Shown here one piece after another: positions 1-9,277 of a DNA stretch of 64,000 bases. Positions within the stretch are counted from its first letter, which is position 1; every line of letters starts with the position of its first letter. Source of the stretch: Streptomyces qaidamensis. GTDB taxonomy: Bacteria > Actinomycetota > Actinomycetes > Streptomycetales > Streptomycetaceae. The position numbers and the translations under genes are program-made. The notes under the pieces were generated by a model. The model saw nothing but the letters and a program-made list of their open reading frames with translations, did no database searches and was not told where the DNA came from. The stretch spans positions 7,998,001 to 8,062,000 of the forward strand of contig NZ_CP015098.1 in assembly GCF_001611795.1 (NCBI RefSeq), given 5' to 3'.

Positions 1-611
1 GTCTCGATCTCGAACCCGGTGGAGTGCAGGTCGAGGTCGTCCAGGAAGTCACGGCGGAAGGCGCAGAACCCGTAGCAGAGGTCCGTCAGCTTGGCGTCGT
101 AGAGGTGGTTCACGGCGGCCAGCAGCACCTGGTTGCCGAGCCGCCGGATGCGGGTGATGTCGAGGGAGCCGCCGCCCGCGATGAACCGCGAGCCCTTGAC
201 GAAGTCGAAGCCGTTGTCGAGGAAGTGCAGGTAGTGCGGGATCTCCCCGGGAAGCATGCTGCCGTCGGCGTCCATCATCACGATGTGGTCGCCGGTCGCC
301 GAGAGAAAGCCGGTGCGCAGAGCGTTGCCCTTGCCCGGGCCGCTCTGTTCGACATGGCGGACGGTCGGCAGGCACCGGGTCGCCATGTGCACCGTGGCGT
401 CGACGGAGTCCCCGTCGACCAGGATGACCTCGTCGACGCAGTCCGGGATCTGCTCGAAGACCCAGGGGATATTGCGGGCCTCGTTGCGGGCGGGGACGAC
501 GAGGCTCACCGTGGCCCCGGGCGGGGGACGGTCTCCCGCCCGGCGCATCGGGTGCACGGAGCCGTTGGCGTGCGGGGTGGGGAGCTCGGGGAGCTGGTGC
601 GTGTGGTTCAT
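1..611 (-). CDS. Family 2 glycosyltransferase (dolichol-phosphate-mannose synthase type), 3' end off window
   Basis: The minus strand from an ATG at 611 reads as a GT2 enzyme: after a short proline-rich leader comes VSLVVPARNEARNIPWVF, then DEVILVDGDSVDAT, GKGNALRTGF and the metal-binding MMDADGSM (DxD-like). This is the usual GT-A nucleotide-sugar fold. The next landmarks, FVKGSRFIAGGGSLD and LTDLCYGFCAFRR, are typical of polyprenyl-phosphate or cell-surface glycan transferases. About 203 residues are visible; the C-terminus is lost at the window edge. It is divergent from the GH15 gene. The upstream region carries a motif shared with galE, so a joint role in extracellular glycan synthesis is inferred. 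The acceptor cannot be told from sequence. Confidence 0.85.
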   Translation of the reverse strand, partial: MNHTHQLPELPTPHANGSVHPMRRAGDRPPPGATVSLVVPARNEARNIPWVFEQIPDCVDEVILVDGDSVDATVHMATRCLPTVRHVEQSGPGKGNALRTGFLSATGDHIVMMDADGSMLPGEIPHYLHFLDNGFDFVKGSRFIAGGGSLDITRIRRLGNQVLLAAVNHLYDAKLTDLCYGFCAFRRDFLDDLDLHSTGFEIE

Positions 612-650
612 GATGCCGGTATCTCCGCGTGTGGCGCCTTGGGGGTGACG

Positions 651-675
651 CCATATATTTACGGTGTATACGTAC
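651..675 (-). promoter_or_regulatory. 25-bp conserved element upstream of the glycosyltransferase
   Basis: This 25-bp element matches 22 of 25 positions of the element at 6884-6908 upstream of galE. The invariant core on the plus strand is TTTACGGTGTATA, flanked by a TAT-rich and a GTAC-containing arm; TTTACG and CGTAC(A) form an imperfect inverted repeat. It lies 40-65 bp from the ATG of the glycosyltransferase. In both places a TTGACC lies upstream, but at 23 and 26 bp from the element, so a fixed -35/-10 pairing is unlikely. A regulator operator is the better reading. Confidence 0.5.
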
Positions 676-738
676 ATTTTGCCCGATTTACCCCTCAGGT
701 CAAGGGCCGTCAAGGGTTCGACCGGCGTAACGTGGACA

Positions 739-760
739 GCGGCAAAGTGCACGACGGCGT
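739..760. repeat. 22-nt exact copy of an internal galE segment
   Basis: These 22 bases are identical to 6548-6569 inside galE, where the minus strand encodes the conserved DAVVHFAA stretch. Here they lie in the non-coding leader of the GH15 gene, 11 bp before its ATG. Homology does not visibly extend beyond the 22 bases. Confidence 0.6.
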
Positions 761-770
761 AGTCCCGATC

Positions 771-2585
771 ATGAATGCACCCATCGAGGATTACGCGCTC
801 ATCAGCGATCTGGAGACGGCCGCCATGGTCGGCCGGGACGGGTCTGTCGACTGGCTCTGTCTGCCCCGTTTCGACTCCCCGGCCTGCCTGGCGGCCCTGC
901 TGGGCACCGAGGACAACGGCCGCTGGCGTCTCGCCCCGGTGTCCGGCGGTGTGTGCACCCGCCGCTCCTACCGGGCCGACACCCTGGTCCTGGACTCCGT
1001 CTGGGAGACACCCACGGGAACGGTCCGGGTCACCGACCTGATGCCGCCGCGTGCCGACGTGCCGTGCATCGTCCGCCTGGTCGAGTGCCTGTCCGGCTCT
1101 GTGGTGCTGCGCAGCGAACTGCGCCTGCGCTTCCACCAGGGTCGTGTCGTGCCCTGGGTCCGGGACGTCGGCCACTGCACCGTCGCCGTCGCCGGCCCGG
1201 ACGCCGTCTGGCTGGGCAGTGACGGCCATGTCCGTGATCGGGGCGACGAGGACGCCACCGTCTGGGAGTTCACCGTGACGGCCGGGCGGCGGCTGGGCCT
1301 CACGCTGGGGTGGACGCCGTCGTACCGGTCCGCGCCGCCCTCGCCCATGTCCGTCCCGGCGGAGACCGCCCTGAAGGAGACCTCCGACTTCTGGCGACGC
1401 TGGGCCGCCCGATGCTCCTACCAGGGGCCGTGGCGGGACGCCGTGATGCGTTCCCTGATCACCCTCAAAGCCCTCACCTACGCCCCCACGGGCGCCATCG
1501 TCGCCGCCCCCACCACATCCCTGCCCGGCCGCATCGGCGGCGCGAGCAACTGGGACTACCGCTTCTGCTGGTTGCGCGACTCCTCGCGGACCCTGTCCTG
1601 CCTGCTGCGCAGCGGCTACCGGGACGAGGCCGCGGCCTGGCTGGGCTGGCTGGTACGGGCCGTCGCGGGCGATCCCGCCGATCTCCAGACCGTCTACGGC
1701 GTCAAGGGGCAGCGGTTGCTGCCGGAGACCGAGGCGCCCTGGCTGCCCGGCTACGAGGGCTCCCGGCCCGTCCGGTTCGGCACCTCGGCGGTGAGCACCT
1801 TCCAGCTGGACGTCTACGGCGAGGTCATGGACACCTTGTGGCTGTCGCTGCGCGCCGGTGTCCCGATGCCCGCCCACGTGTGGGACCTGGTCGAATCGCT
1901 CATGGGCTTCCTGCTGCGGCACTGGCGCGAACCGGACCAGGGACTGTGGCAGCAGGACGGGGCGCGCCGGCAGTTCGTGCACTCCAAGGTCATGACGTGG
2001 GTGGCCGCCGACCGCGCCCTGCGCATGGCCGAACTGCTCGGGCGCAACGGCTCCTCCGGGGGGTGGCAGGCCATGCGCGAGGAGGTGCACCGGCAGGTCT
2101 GCCGGGAAGGCTGGGACACCGCCCGGAGCACCTTCGTGCAGTCCTACGGCGCACCCGGCCTTGACGCCTCGGCGCTGCTCATCCCCAGGGTCGGGTTCCT
2201 GCCTGCCCACGACGAAAGGGTGCGCGGCACCGTGCGGGCCCTGGGCCGTCTCGGGCACGGCGGGTTCGTCCGCCGGTACGCGCCGGACGGCCCCGGGACC
2301 GGGGCCGCGGACGGCGCCGAGGGCACGTTCGTCTCCTGCTCCCTGTGGTACGCCGACGCCCTCGCCGTCACTGGGCACCGGCAGCAGGCCCGGGAGGCCT
2401 TCGAACGGGTCCTCGCCGTCCGTAACGACGTCGGGCTGCTGGCCGAGCAGTGGGATCCGGACACGGGCCGTCAGCTGGGCAACGCGCCCAAGGCGTTCAG
2501 CCACATCGCGCTCGTGGAGACGGCGTTCGGCCTGTCGGCGGCATCCGCGTGGGACCGCCCGGGGTCCGGGACCGTCCGGCGCTGA
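771..2585 (+). CDS. Glycoside hydrolase family 15 (glucoamylase/trehalase-like) protein
   Basis: This 604-residue cytoplasmic protein starts PIEDYALISDLETAAMVGRDG with WLCLPRFDSPACLAALLG, the hallmark N-terminus of GH15 enzymes of the trehalase/glucoamylase-like branch. The catalytic (alpha/alpha)6 barrel follows from about residue 220: GASNWDYRFCWLRDSS carries the substrate-contact region, and WLPGYEGSRPVRFG and EGTFVSCSLWYADAL are conserved family blocks. No signal peptide is seen, so trehalose or intracellular glucan hydrolysis is likely. The ATG at 771 is chosen by family alignment; it has no clear ribosome binding site, and an in-frame GTG at 732 is possible. The divergent glycosyltransferase lies 160 bp away. 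The next gene converges with a 19-bp gap. Confidence 0.9.
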   Translation: MNAPIEDYALISDLETAAMVGRDGSVDWLCLPRFDSPACLAALLGTEDNGRWRLAPVSGGVCTRRSYRADTLVLDSVWETPTGTVRVTDLMPPRADVPCIVRLVECLSGSVVLRSELRLRFHQGRVVPWVRDVGHCTVAVAGPDAVWLGSDGHVRDRGDEDATVWEFTVTAGRRLGLTLGWTPSYRSAPPSPMSVPAETALKETSDFWRRWAARCSYQGPWRDAVMRSLITLKALTYAPTGAIVAAPTTSLPGRIGGASNWDYRFCWLRDSSRTLSCLLRSGYRDEAAAWLGWLVRAVAGDPADLQTVYGVKGQRLLPETEAPWLPGYEGSRPVRFGTSAVSTFQLDVYGEVMDTLWLSLRAGVPMPAHVWDLVESLMGFLLRHWREPDQGLWQQDGARRQFVHSKVMTWVAADRALRMAELLGRNGSSGGWQAMREEVHRQVCREGWDTARSTFVQSYGAPGLDASALLIPRVGFLPAHDERVRGTVRALGRLGHGGFVRRYAPDGPGTGAADGAEGTFVSCSLWYADALAVTGHRQQAREAFERVLAVRNDVGLLAEQWDPDTGRQLGNAPKAFSHIALVETAFGLSAASAWDRPGSGTVRR

Positions 2586-2604
2586 AGCCGTGCCCGGCGG
2601 GCCC

Positions 2605-5600
2605 TCAGCGGTCGGTCCGCCCGTGGCCGTTGCGCTCGCGCAGCACCGCCTCGCCCTGCTCCACCGTCATCGGCCGGGCGAACAGGAAACCCTGTCCGTA
2701 CCGGCAGCCGATGTCCGCCAGCAGGTCCCGCTGGGGCTGCTCCTCGATGCCCTCGGCGATCACTTGGAGGTCGAGCGTCTCGGCGAGATGCACGATGCCC
2801 TCGACCAGGGCGACCTGCTGGGGGTCGTGCGGGATGCCGTCGATGAACGACTTGTCGATCTTGAGCACGTCGATGGGGAAGTCCCGGAGGTAGCGCAGCG
2901 AGGAGAATCCGGTGCCGAAGTCGTCGACGGCGATGCGGACCCCGCGGTCCTTGAGCGCCTGGATCTGGGCGTCGATCTGGTCGGTGCGCTGCATGAGCAC
3001 CGACTCGGTCAGTTCCAGTTGCAGCGTGCCCGCGGCGAGCCCGGTGGCGTCGAGAGCGGCGCACACCTCATCCAGGAAGTTCCTGTCCCGCCACTGCCGC
3101 GTGGAGACGTTGACGCTGAGGTACGGCGGCGGGTCGAGGTGCGGCGTGCGCCGCTGGAGCCGGGCGATGTCGGCCGTGGACCTGCGCAGCACCCACGCGC
3201 CGAGCGTCGAGATGTGCCCGGTCTCCTCGGCCAGCGGGATGAACTGGCCGGGAGGGACAGGATCGGGCCCCAGCTCCGGCCAGCGAGCCAGTGCCTCGAA
3301 GCCCACGACGCGTCCGGCGGCGATGTCCACCACCGGCTGGTAGCGCAGCCCGAACTGCTCCTTGCTGATGGCATGGTCCAGCCGCGCCTGCAAGGCGTGG
3401 CGCTCCACGACGCGGATGCGCTGCTGGGGCTGGAACCGGCGCCAGGTGCGCTTGCCGGACGCCTTGGCGGCGTACAGGGCCAGGTCGGCCAGCGCGAGCA
3501 GTTCCCCGGCGTCCGTGCTGTCCTTGGCCGTCGCCACGCCCACGCTCGCCGAGACGCTCACCGACTCCACCGCCAGGTGGAACGGCCGGCTGAGCGTCCG
3601 GACCACGTGCGCGGCCAGTACCTCGGCGTCGATCGGCTGGTCCGCGTCCTCCACCAGCACGGCGAACTCGTCGCCGCCGAGCCGGGCGGCCGTGTCGGTG
3701 CGCCGCAGCGTCCCCGACAGGCGCTCGGCCACGGCGCACAGCAGCCGGTCGCCGACCGAGTGCCCGAGGGTGTCGTTGACGATCTTGAAGTCGTCCAGGT
3801 CGATGAAGAGCAGGCAGGTGGTCGTGGACTCCCGGTGGCCCCGGCGCAGCGCCCGTTCGGTCCGCTCCAGCAGCAGCGTGCGGTTGGGCAGGCCGGTCAG
3901 GGAGTCGTGGAAGGCCCGCTGGGTGAGTTCGTGCTCCAGCTGCCGTTGCTCCGTGACGTCCCGCAGGGTGACGACCAGGCCGCCCACGGTCGGATCCTGC
4001 CGCAGGTCCCGGCAGCGCACCTCCACCTCGATGCGGACCGCTTCCCGGGACATCCGCCAGTGGTCGTGCGCTTCCTGCCGCTCGTCGCCGCGCAGGGCCG
4101 CCAGGGTGCGGACGACCCGGTCCCGTTCCGGGGCGTCCACCAGGTCGGGCAGGCGTGTGCCCGTGAGGTCGGTGCGGCCGAACACGGTCCCGGCGGACGG
4201 GCTCGCGTAGCGGACGGTGGTGTCGTCGTTGACGATGAGGATGACGTCCGAGGCGTTGTGCACCAGGGTGCGGAAGTAGGTCTCGCTTTCCCGTCGAATG
4301 ACCTCCTGCCGCAGCGCGATGCGCTCTCTCGTCAGCCCCGCGTGCGAGGCGAGCAGCTCCAGGGACCCCCGTATCTCGGCGAGTTGCCGCTCGGAACCGG
4401 CTGCCAGCAGCACTCCCGGCAGCTCGCCGCCGGCCGGCTGCTCGGGCTGGACCATGGGGCAGAGCAAAGCGGCCGGCAGCTTGCCGAGCCGCGCGGCGAA
4501 CCCCGGGCCCAGCGCGGCGGACGGGACGATGACCGTGCGGCTGCGGACCGCCGCGGCGGACCCGCCGTCGTCCGCCCCGGTGGTGCAGCGCTCCAGCCGG
4601 TCGTAGAGGCCACGGGCCTCCTCCGCCGACAGCAGGAGGGTCACGTGCCGGGCCTGCGGTCCGAACAGGGACGTGACCGCCGTGTCGCAGGCCCGCGCGA
4701 TCTCCTCCGGCCAGGAGGCCCCCATCAAGGAGGCGGACGCGGTGCGCAGGGCCAGCTCCCGCGTCATGGCCCTGCGGTGGGCGATGACCATCAGGGTGAG
4801 CCGGAAGATCACCAGCAGGAAGAGCAGGCCCGAGAACGCGGCCAGCACGGTCGCGTCGTAGTCCAGGCCGTTGCCCTCCTCGTGCGCGCGGATCGCCGGT
4901 GGGATCAGGGTCGCGATGCCGAGCAGCAGCAGCCGGCGCCGGGGTGGCAGCAGCGACTGGGGCGGTGAGTCCGGCGAGGTCAGCCGGACCATCGAGGGGT
5001 GCAGCGCGGCCAGTCCCCAGGCGGTGCAGAACACGATGCCTCCGACGGCCGGCAGGGTGTCCGCCTGCCAGGCGCCGTTCAGCCGGAGGATGCTGCGGGC
5101 GATGTCGAAGCCGAACAGGGTGACGGCGCCCAGGAGGAGCAGCCGGGCAGCCCGGTTGGTGCCGGGGGAGGGGCTGCGCGCGAGCAGCCGGAGAAGCAGG
5201 GCCAGCACCAGGACGTCCCCGAGCGGGAAGGCGACGCTGATCGCGCGCTGCTGCCAGCTCAGCCCCTCCTGCCGGGCCAGCGGCTGCACCAGATAGACCC
5301 ACAGCGGCAGCGCGAGCCCGCAGGTGATGACCAGGGCGTCGAGCAGCCCGGGCAGGTCGCGGCCCGTCCAGCGGTAGCGCAGCAGACCGGACAGGCCCAA
5401 GGCGAGAAGCGGGTACACGGCGAGCCGGCAGGCGTCCGCCGGGGAGGGGAACGAGGCCGACGCGGAGAAGTACGCCTCCTGCGCGTGGGAGAAGGTGCCG
5501 GCCGCGGTGAAGACCAGCAGTCCGGCGGCGAGCAGCAGCCACGACCGGGAACCGCGGGGAGGGGGGCGGTGGATCCGCACTCCGGCCAGGACGGCCGCGA

Positions 5601-5745
5601 CCCCCAGCAGCCCGAGGAAGGCCCACAGCGGTGTGCGCACCACCGGCACGGCCACGTACACCGCGGTGAGGAGCCCGGCCGGCGTCAGATAGCCGGCCGC
5701 CTGCCGGGCGGCCGGGCCGCCTCTGTCGGCCGACGGGCGCCGCAT
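2605..5745 (-). CDS. Membrane-anchored PAS-GGDEF-EAL cyclic-di-GMP enzyme
   Basis: The 1046-residue protein starts with about ten predicted membrane segments (residues 20-310). A soluble region follows, then a PAS/PAC sensor near 485-610 (ETYFRTLVHNASDVILIVND). The GGDEF domain is at about 615-780 with an intact RLGGDEFAVLVED active site, and the EAL domain at about 795-1040 with GFEALARW, NVSTRQW, DDFGTGFSSLRYL and LKIDKSFI. Both halves keep their catalytic signatures, so it could both make and break c-di-GMP, with the sensor deciding the balance. It begins 6 bp after the galE stop codon and is almost surely co-transcribed with it, tying second-messenger turnover to a nucleotide-sugar enzyme. 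Confidence 0.95.
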   Translation of the reverse strand: MRRPSADRGGPAARQAAGYLTPAGLLTAVYVAVPVVRTPLWAFLGLLGVAAVLAGVRIHRPPPRGSRSWLLLAAGLLVFTAAGTFSHAQEAYFSASASFPSPADACRLAVYPLLALGLSGLLRYRWTGRDLPGLLDALVITCGLALPLWVYLVQPLARQEGLSWQQRAISVAFPLGDVLVLALLLRLLARSPSPGTNRAARLLLLGAVTLFGFDIARSILRLNGAWQADTLPAVGGIVFCTAWGLAALHPSMVRLTSPDSPPQSLLPPRRRLLLLGIATLIPPAIRAHEEGNGLDYDATVLAAFSGLLFLLVIFRLTLMVIAHRRAMTRELALRTASASLMGASWPEEIARACDTAVTSLFGPQARHVTLLLSAEEARGLYDRLERCTTGADDGGSAAAVRSRTVIVPSAALGPGFAARLGKLPAALLCPMVQPEQPAGGELPGVLLAAGSERQLAEIRGSLELLASHAGLTRERIALRQEVIRRESETYFRTLVHNASDVILIVNDDTTVRYASPSAGTVFGRTDLTGTRLPDLVDAPERDRVVRTLAALRGDERQEAHDHWRMSREAVRIEVEVRCRDLRQDPTVGGLVVTLRDVTEQRQLEHELTQRAFHDSLTGLPNRTLLLERTERALRRGHRESTTTCLLFIDLDDFKIVNDTLGHSVGDRLLCAVAERLSGTLRRTDTAARLGGDEFAVLVEDADQPIDAEVLAAHVVRTLSRPFHLAVESVSVSASVGVATAKDSTDAGELLALADLALYAAKASGKRTWRRFQPQQRIRVVERHALQARLDHAISKEQFGLRYQPVVDIAAGRVVGFEALARWPELGPDPVPPGQFIPLAEETGHISTLGAWVLRRSTADIARLQRRTPHLDPPPYLSVNVSTRQWRDRNFLDEVCAALDATGLAAGTLQLELTESVLMQRTDQIDAQIQALKDRGVRIAVDDFGTGFSSLRYLRDFPIDVLKIDKSFIDGIPHDPQQVALVEGIVHLAETLDLQVIAEGIEEQPQRDLLADIGCRYGQGFLFARPMTVEQGEAVLRERNGHGRTDR

Positions 5746-5751
5746 GGCGGC

Positions 5752-6852
5752 CTAGTCCTCGGTCTCCGGCGGCCGCGCGGTGCCCGAGTAACCATGCGGA
5801 TTGAGCAGCTGAAAACGCCAGGCGTCCCGGCACACGTCGGCGAGATCCCTGGTGGGGCGCCAGCCCCAGGCACGCTCCACGGCCGTCGCGTCGGCGACCA
5901 GCTCGGCGACGTCCCCGCGGCGGCGAGGTCCGACGTCGTAGGGGATGGGCCTGCCGCAGGCCCGGGAGAACATGTCGACGACGTCGAGGACGGAACTGCC
6001 CGTGCCCGCACCCAGGTTGTACACCTGCATGCCCGGCGCGTCGGCCAGGTGGTCCAGCGCCACGCGGTGTGCTTCGACGGCGTCCATGACGTGGAGGTAG
6101 TCACGGATCCCGGTGCCGTCGCGGGTCGGGTAGTCGTCGCCGTGGACGGAGAGCTTGTCGCGCCGGCCGACCGCCACCTGCGCGAGGTACGGCAGCAGGT
6201 TCTCGGGCGTGTGGCGCGGGTCCTCGCCGAGAAGCCCGCTCGGGTGGGCCCCGGCCGGGACGGGGTAGCGCAGGCACAGCACGGCGTACTCGGGGTGACT
6301 GCGGCAGACGTCCGCGAGGATCTGTTCGCAGATCCACTTCGAGGCCGCGTACGGGGTGCCGGGCCGGACGGGCGTGGTCTCGTCGAGCGGACCGCCGCCC
6401 GCGTCGCCGTAGATCCAGCAGGAGGACGGGTAGACGAGCCGGTGCACCCCGTGCTCGTGCATGGTCCGCAGCAGGGCGGTGGTGCCGCCGACGTTGGTGT
6501 CGTAGTACGCGACGGGCATCCGTGTCGACAGGCCCCCGGCCTTGTGCGCGGCAAAGTGCACGACGGCGTCCACGGAGTGGCGGTCGAAGACGGCCGAGAG
6601 GGCGTGCCGATCACGGATGTCCAGCTCGTAGACGGCGCCGACGAACCGGCCGGCGATCCGTTCCACCCGGGCGAACACCTGGGGTGTGCTGTTGGAGTAG
6701 TCGTCGACCACGATCACCTCGTAGCCGTGGTCCAGCAGTTCCACGCAGGTGTGGCTGCCGATGAAACCGGCCCCGCCGGTGACAAGGACGGTCGAGGGAG
6801 CCCATGGGGATCCGGCTCCTCGAGCGGTCGGCATCTGGTTCCTGCGGGCCAT
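5752..6852 (-). CDS. galE: UDP-glucose 4-epimerase family protein (GalE-type)
   Basis: This is an extended short-chain dehydrogenase of 366 residues. It has the NAD-binding glycine motif VTGGAGFIGSHTC at about 22-34, the family block DAVVHFAAHKAGG, the SSCWIYGD segment that supplies the active-site Ser, and the catalytic Tyr/Lys in YAASK. Typical GalE downstream blocks RDYLHVMDAV, YNLGAGTGSSVLDVV and GDVAELVAD are present. SSC-W-I departs from the usual SSSATVYG, so substrate range (UDP-Glc/Gal versus uronic or amino sugars) is uncertain. The ATG at 6852 has GGGAG eight bases upstream. It is the first gene of an operon with the GGDEF/EAL gene and has the 25-bp element in front. Confidence 0.88.
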   Translation of the reverse strand: MARRNQMPTARGAGSPWAPSTVLVTGGAGFIGSHTCVELLDHGYEVIVVDDYSNSTPQVFARVERIAGRFVGAVYELDIRDRHALSAVFDRHSVDAVVHFAAHKAGGLSTRMPVAYYDTNVGGTTALLRTMHEHGVHRLVYPSSCWIYGDAGGGPLDETTPVRPGTPYAASKWICEQILADVCRSHPEYAVLCLRYPVPAGAHPSGLLGEDPRHTPENLLPYLAQVAVGRRDKLSVHGDDYPTRDGTGIRDYLHVMDAVEAHRVALDHLADAPGMQVYNLGAGTGSSVLDVVDMFSRACGRPIPYDVGPRRRGDVAELVADATAVERAWGWRPTRDLADVCRDAWRFQLLNPHGYSGTARPPETED

Positions 6853-6883
6853 GCCTGGACTCCCGCGTCGGGTGCGGTCGATA

Positions 6884-6908
6884 CCGTATGTTTACGGTGT
6901 ATATGTAC
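6884..6908 (-). promoter_or_regulatory. 25-bp conserved element upstream of galE
   Basis: This is the partner of the element at 651-675, with three substitutions. It lies 32-56 bp upstream of the galE ATG and 28 bp past the stop of the GntR gene. The shared core TTTACGGTGTATA, and the absence of this core elsewhere that I could find in the window, argue for a specific regulator of both transcription units. Confidence 0.5.
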
Positions 6909-6935
6909 GACTTTGCACCCGACCCCCGAGTCCGG

Positions 6936-7721
6936 TCAAGGCCGAACCAGCAACTGGAAGTCGAACGTGTAGAGCGAGGCCCGGTAGAGGTGCGTTCCGT
7001 ACTCGACCGGGCGCCCCGTGTCGTCGTACGCCGTGCGCTGCATGGTGAGCAGCGCCGCTCCCTCCTCCTCGTCCAGGCGGGACGCCTCCCGGGCGGTGGC
7101 CGCGCGGGCGCCGACCGTCTGGCGGGCGCTGTGCAGCGTGATGCCCGCCGAGCGCATCATGCGGTACAGGCCGGTCGACTCCAGGCGGGCGGTGTCGAGG
7201 TCCAGCAGGGGCAGCGGCAGGTGGTTGCGGAGCAGCGCCACCGGCCGGCCGTGCGTGCGGCGCAGCCGGTCCAGGACGGTCACCTCGCTGCCCTCCGGCA
7301 CCCCCAGGGCGGCGGCCACGTCACAGGCGGCCGGGACGACCGAGTTGCGCACGACCTCGGTGGTCGGCCCCTGCCCCGCCGTCTCCAGGTCGTCGTAGAG
7401 GCTGCTCAGTTCCAGCGGGCGTCTGACCTGACTGTGCACCACCTGCGTGCCCACCCCGCGCCGCCGGACCAGCAGCCCCTTGTCGACGAGGGACTGGATG
7501 GCCTGGCGGACGGTGGGGCGGGACAGGCCGAGACGCACGGACAGGTCGACCTCGTTGCCCAGGAGGTTCCCCGGGGCGAGGGCCCCCTGCGCGATCGCCG
7601 CCTCCAGCTGCTGCGCGAGCTGGTGGTAGAGCGGCACGGGACTGCCCCGGTCCAGGGCGAAGTCCAGCGAGCCGAGCGCGGAGGCCGCCGTGGTGCGGGC
7701 CCGGTCACCGGTCTTCGCCAT
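6936..7721 (-). CDS. iolR: GntR/HutC-family regulator of the inositol locus
   Basis: This is a 261-residue regulator. Residues 25-95 form a winged helix of GntR type (PLYHQLAQQLEAAI, LSVRLGLSRPTVRQAIQSLV, KGLLVRRRGVGTQVV). The rest is a UTRA ligand-binding domain ending in YGTHLYRASLYTFDFQLL. It is the last gene of the minus-strand inositol operon, 21 bp after iolA, an autogenous arrangement. An IolR of this family controls inositol catabolism in Streptomyces coelicolor (family knowledge). The likely operators are the TTTGTNNNNACAT-like boxes at 14044-14056 and 14077-14089. Inducer identity (an inositol-derived keto acid or phosphate) is not visible in the sequence. Confidence 0.8.
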   Translation of the reverse strand: MAKTGDRARTTAASALGSLDFALDRGSPVPLYHQLAQQLEAAIAQGALAPGNLLGNEVDLSVRLGLSRPTVRQAIQSLVDKGLLVRRRGVGTQVVHSQVRRPLELSSLYDDLETAGQGPTTEVVRNSVVPAACDVAAALGVPEGSEVTVLDRLRRTHGRPVALLRNHLPLPLLDLDTARLESTGLYRMMRSAGITLHSARQTVGARAATAREASRLDEEEGAALLTMQRTAYDDTGRPVEYGTHLYRASLYTFDFQLLVRP

Positions 7722-7742
7722 GGATGAACCCCCCTACGGGTG

Positions 7743-9236
<1,494 letters not shown>

Positions 9237-9277
9237 GGTGCGCAAGGGCCTTTCGTGGAGCTTGAGTTCAAGGAGAG

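Noticed and set aside
651..720. TTGACC plus the 25-bp element as a -35/-10 promoter
   Set aside because: The spacing differs (23 versus 26 bp) between the two copies, so a promoter of fixed geometry does not fit; kept as an operator candidate.
24..770. Long upstream extension of the GH15 reading frame
   Set aside because: It runs antisense through the glycosyltransferase, whose GT2 motifs are clear; the extension has no family match and is a high-GC artefact.
2161..4968. 935-codon plus-strand open frame
   Set aside because: It runs over the GH15 3' end and antisense to the GGDEF/EAL gene, which has intact motifs.
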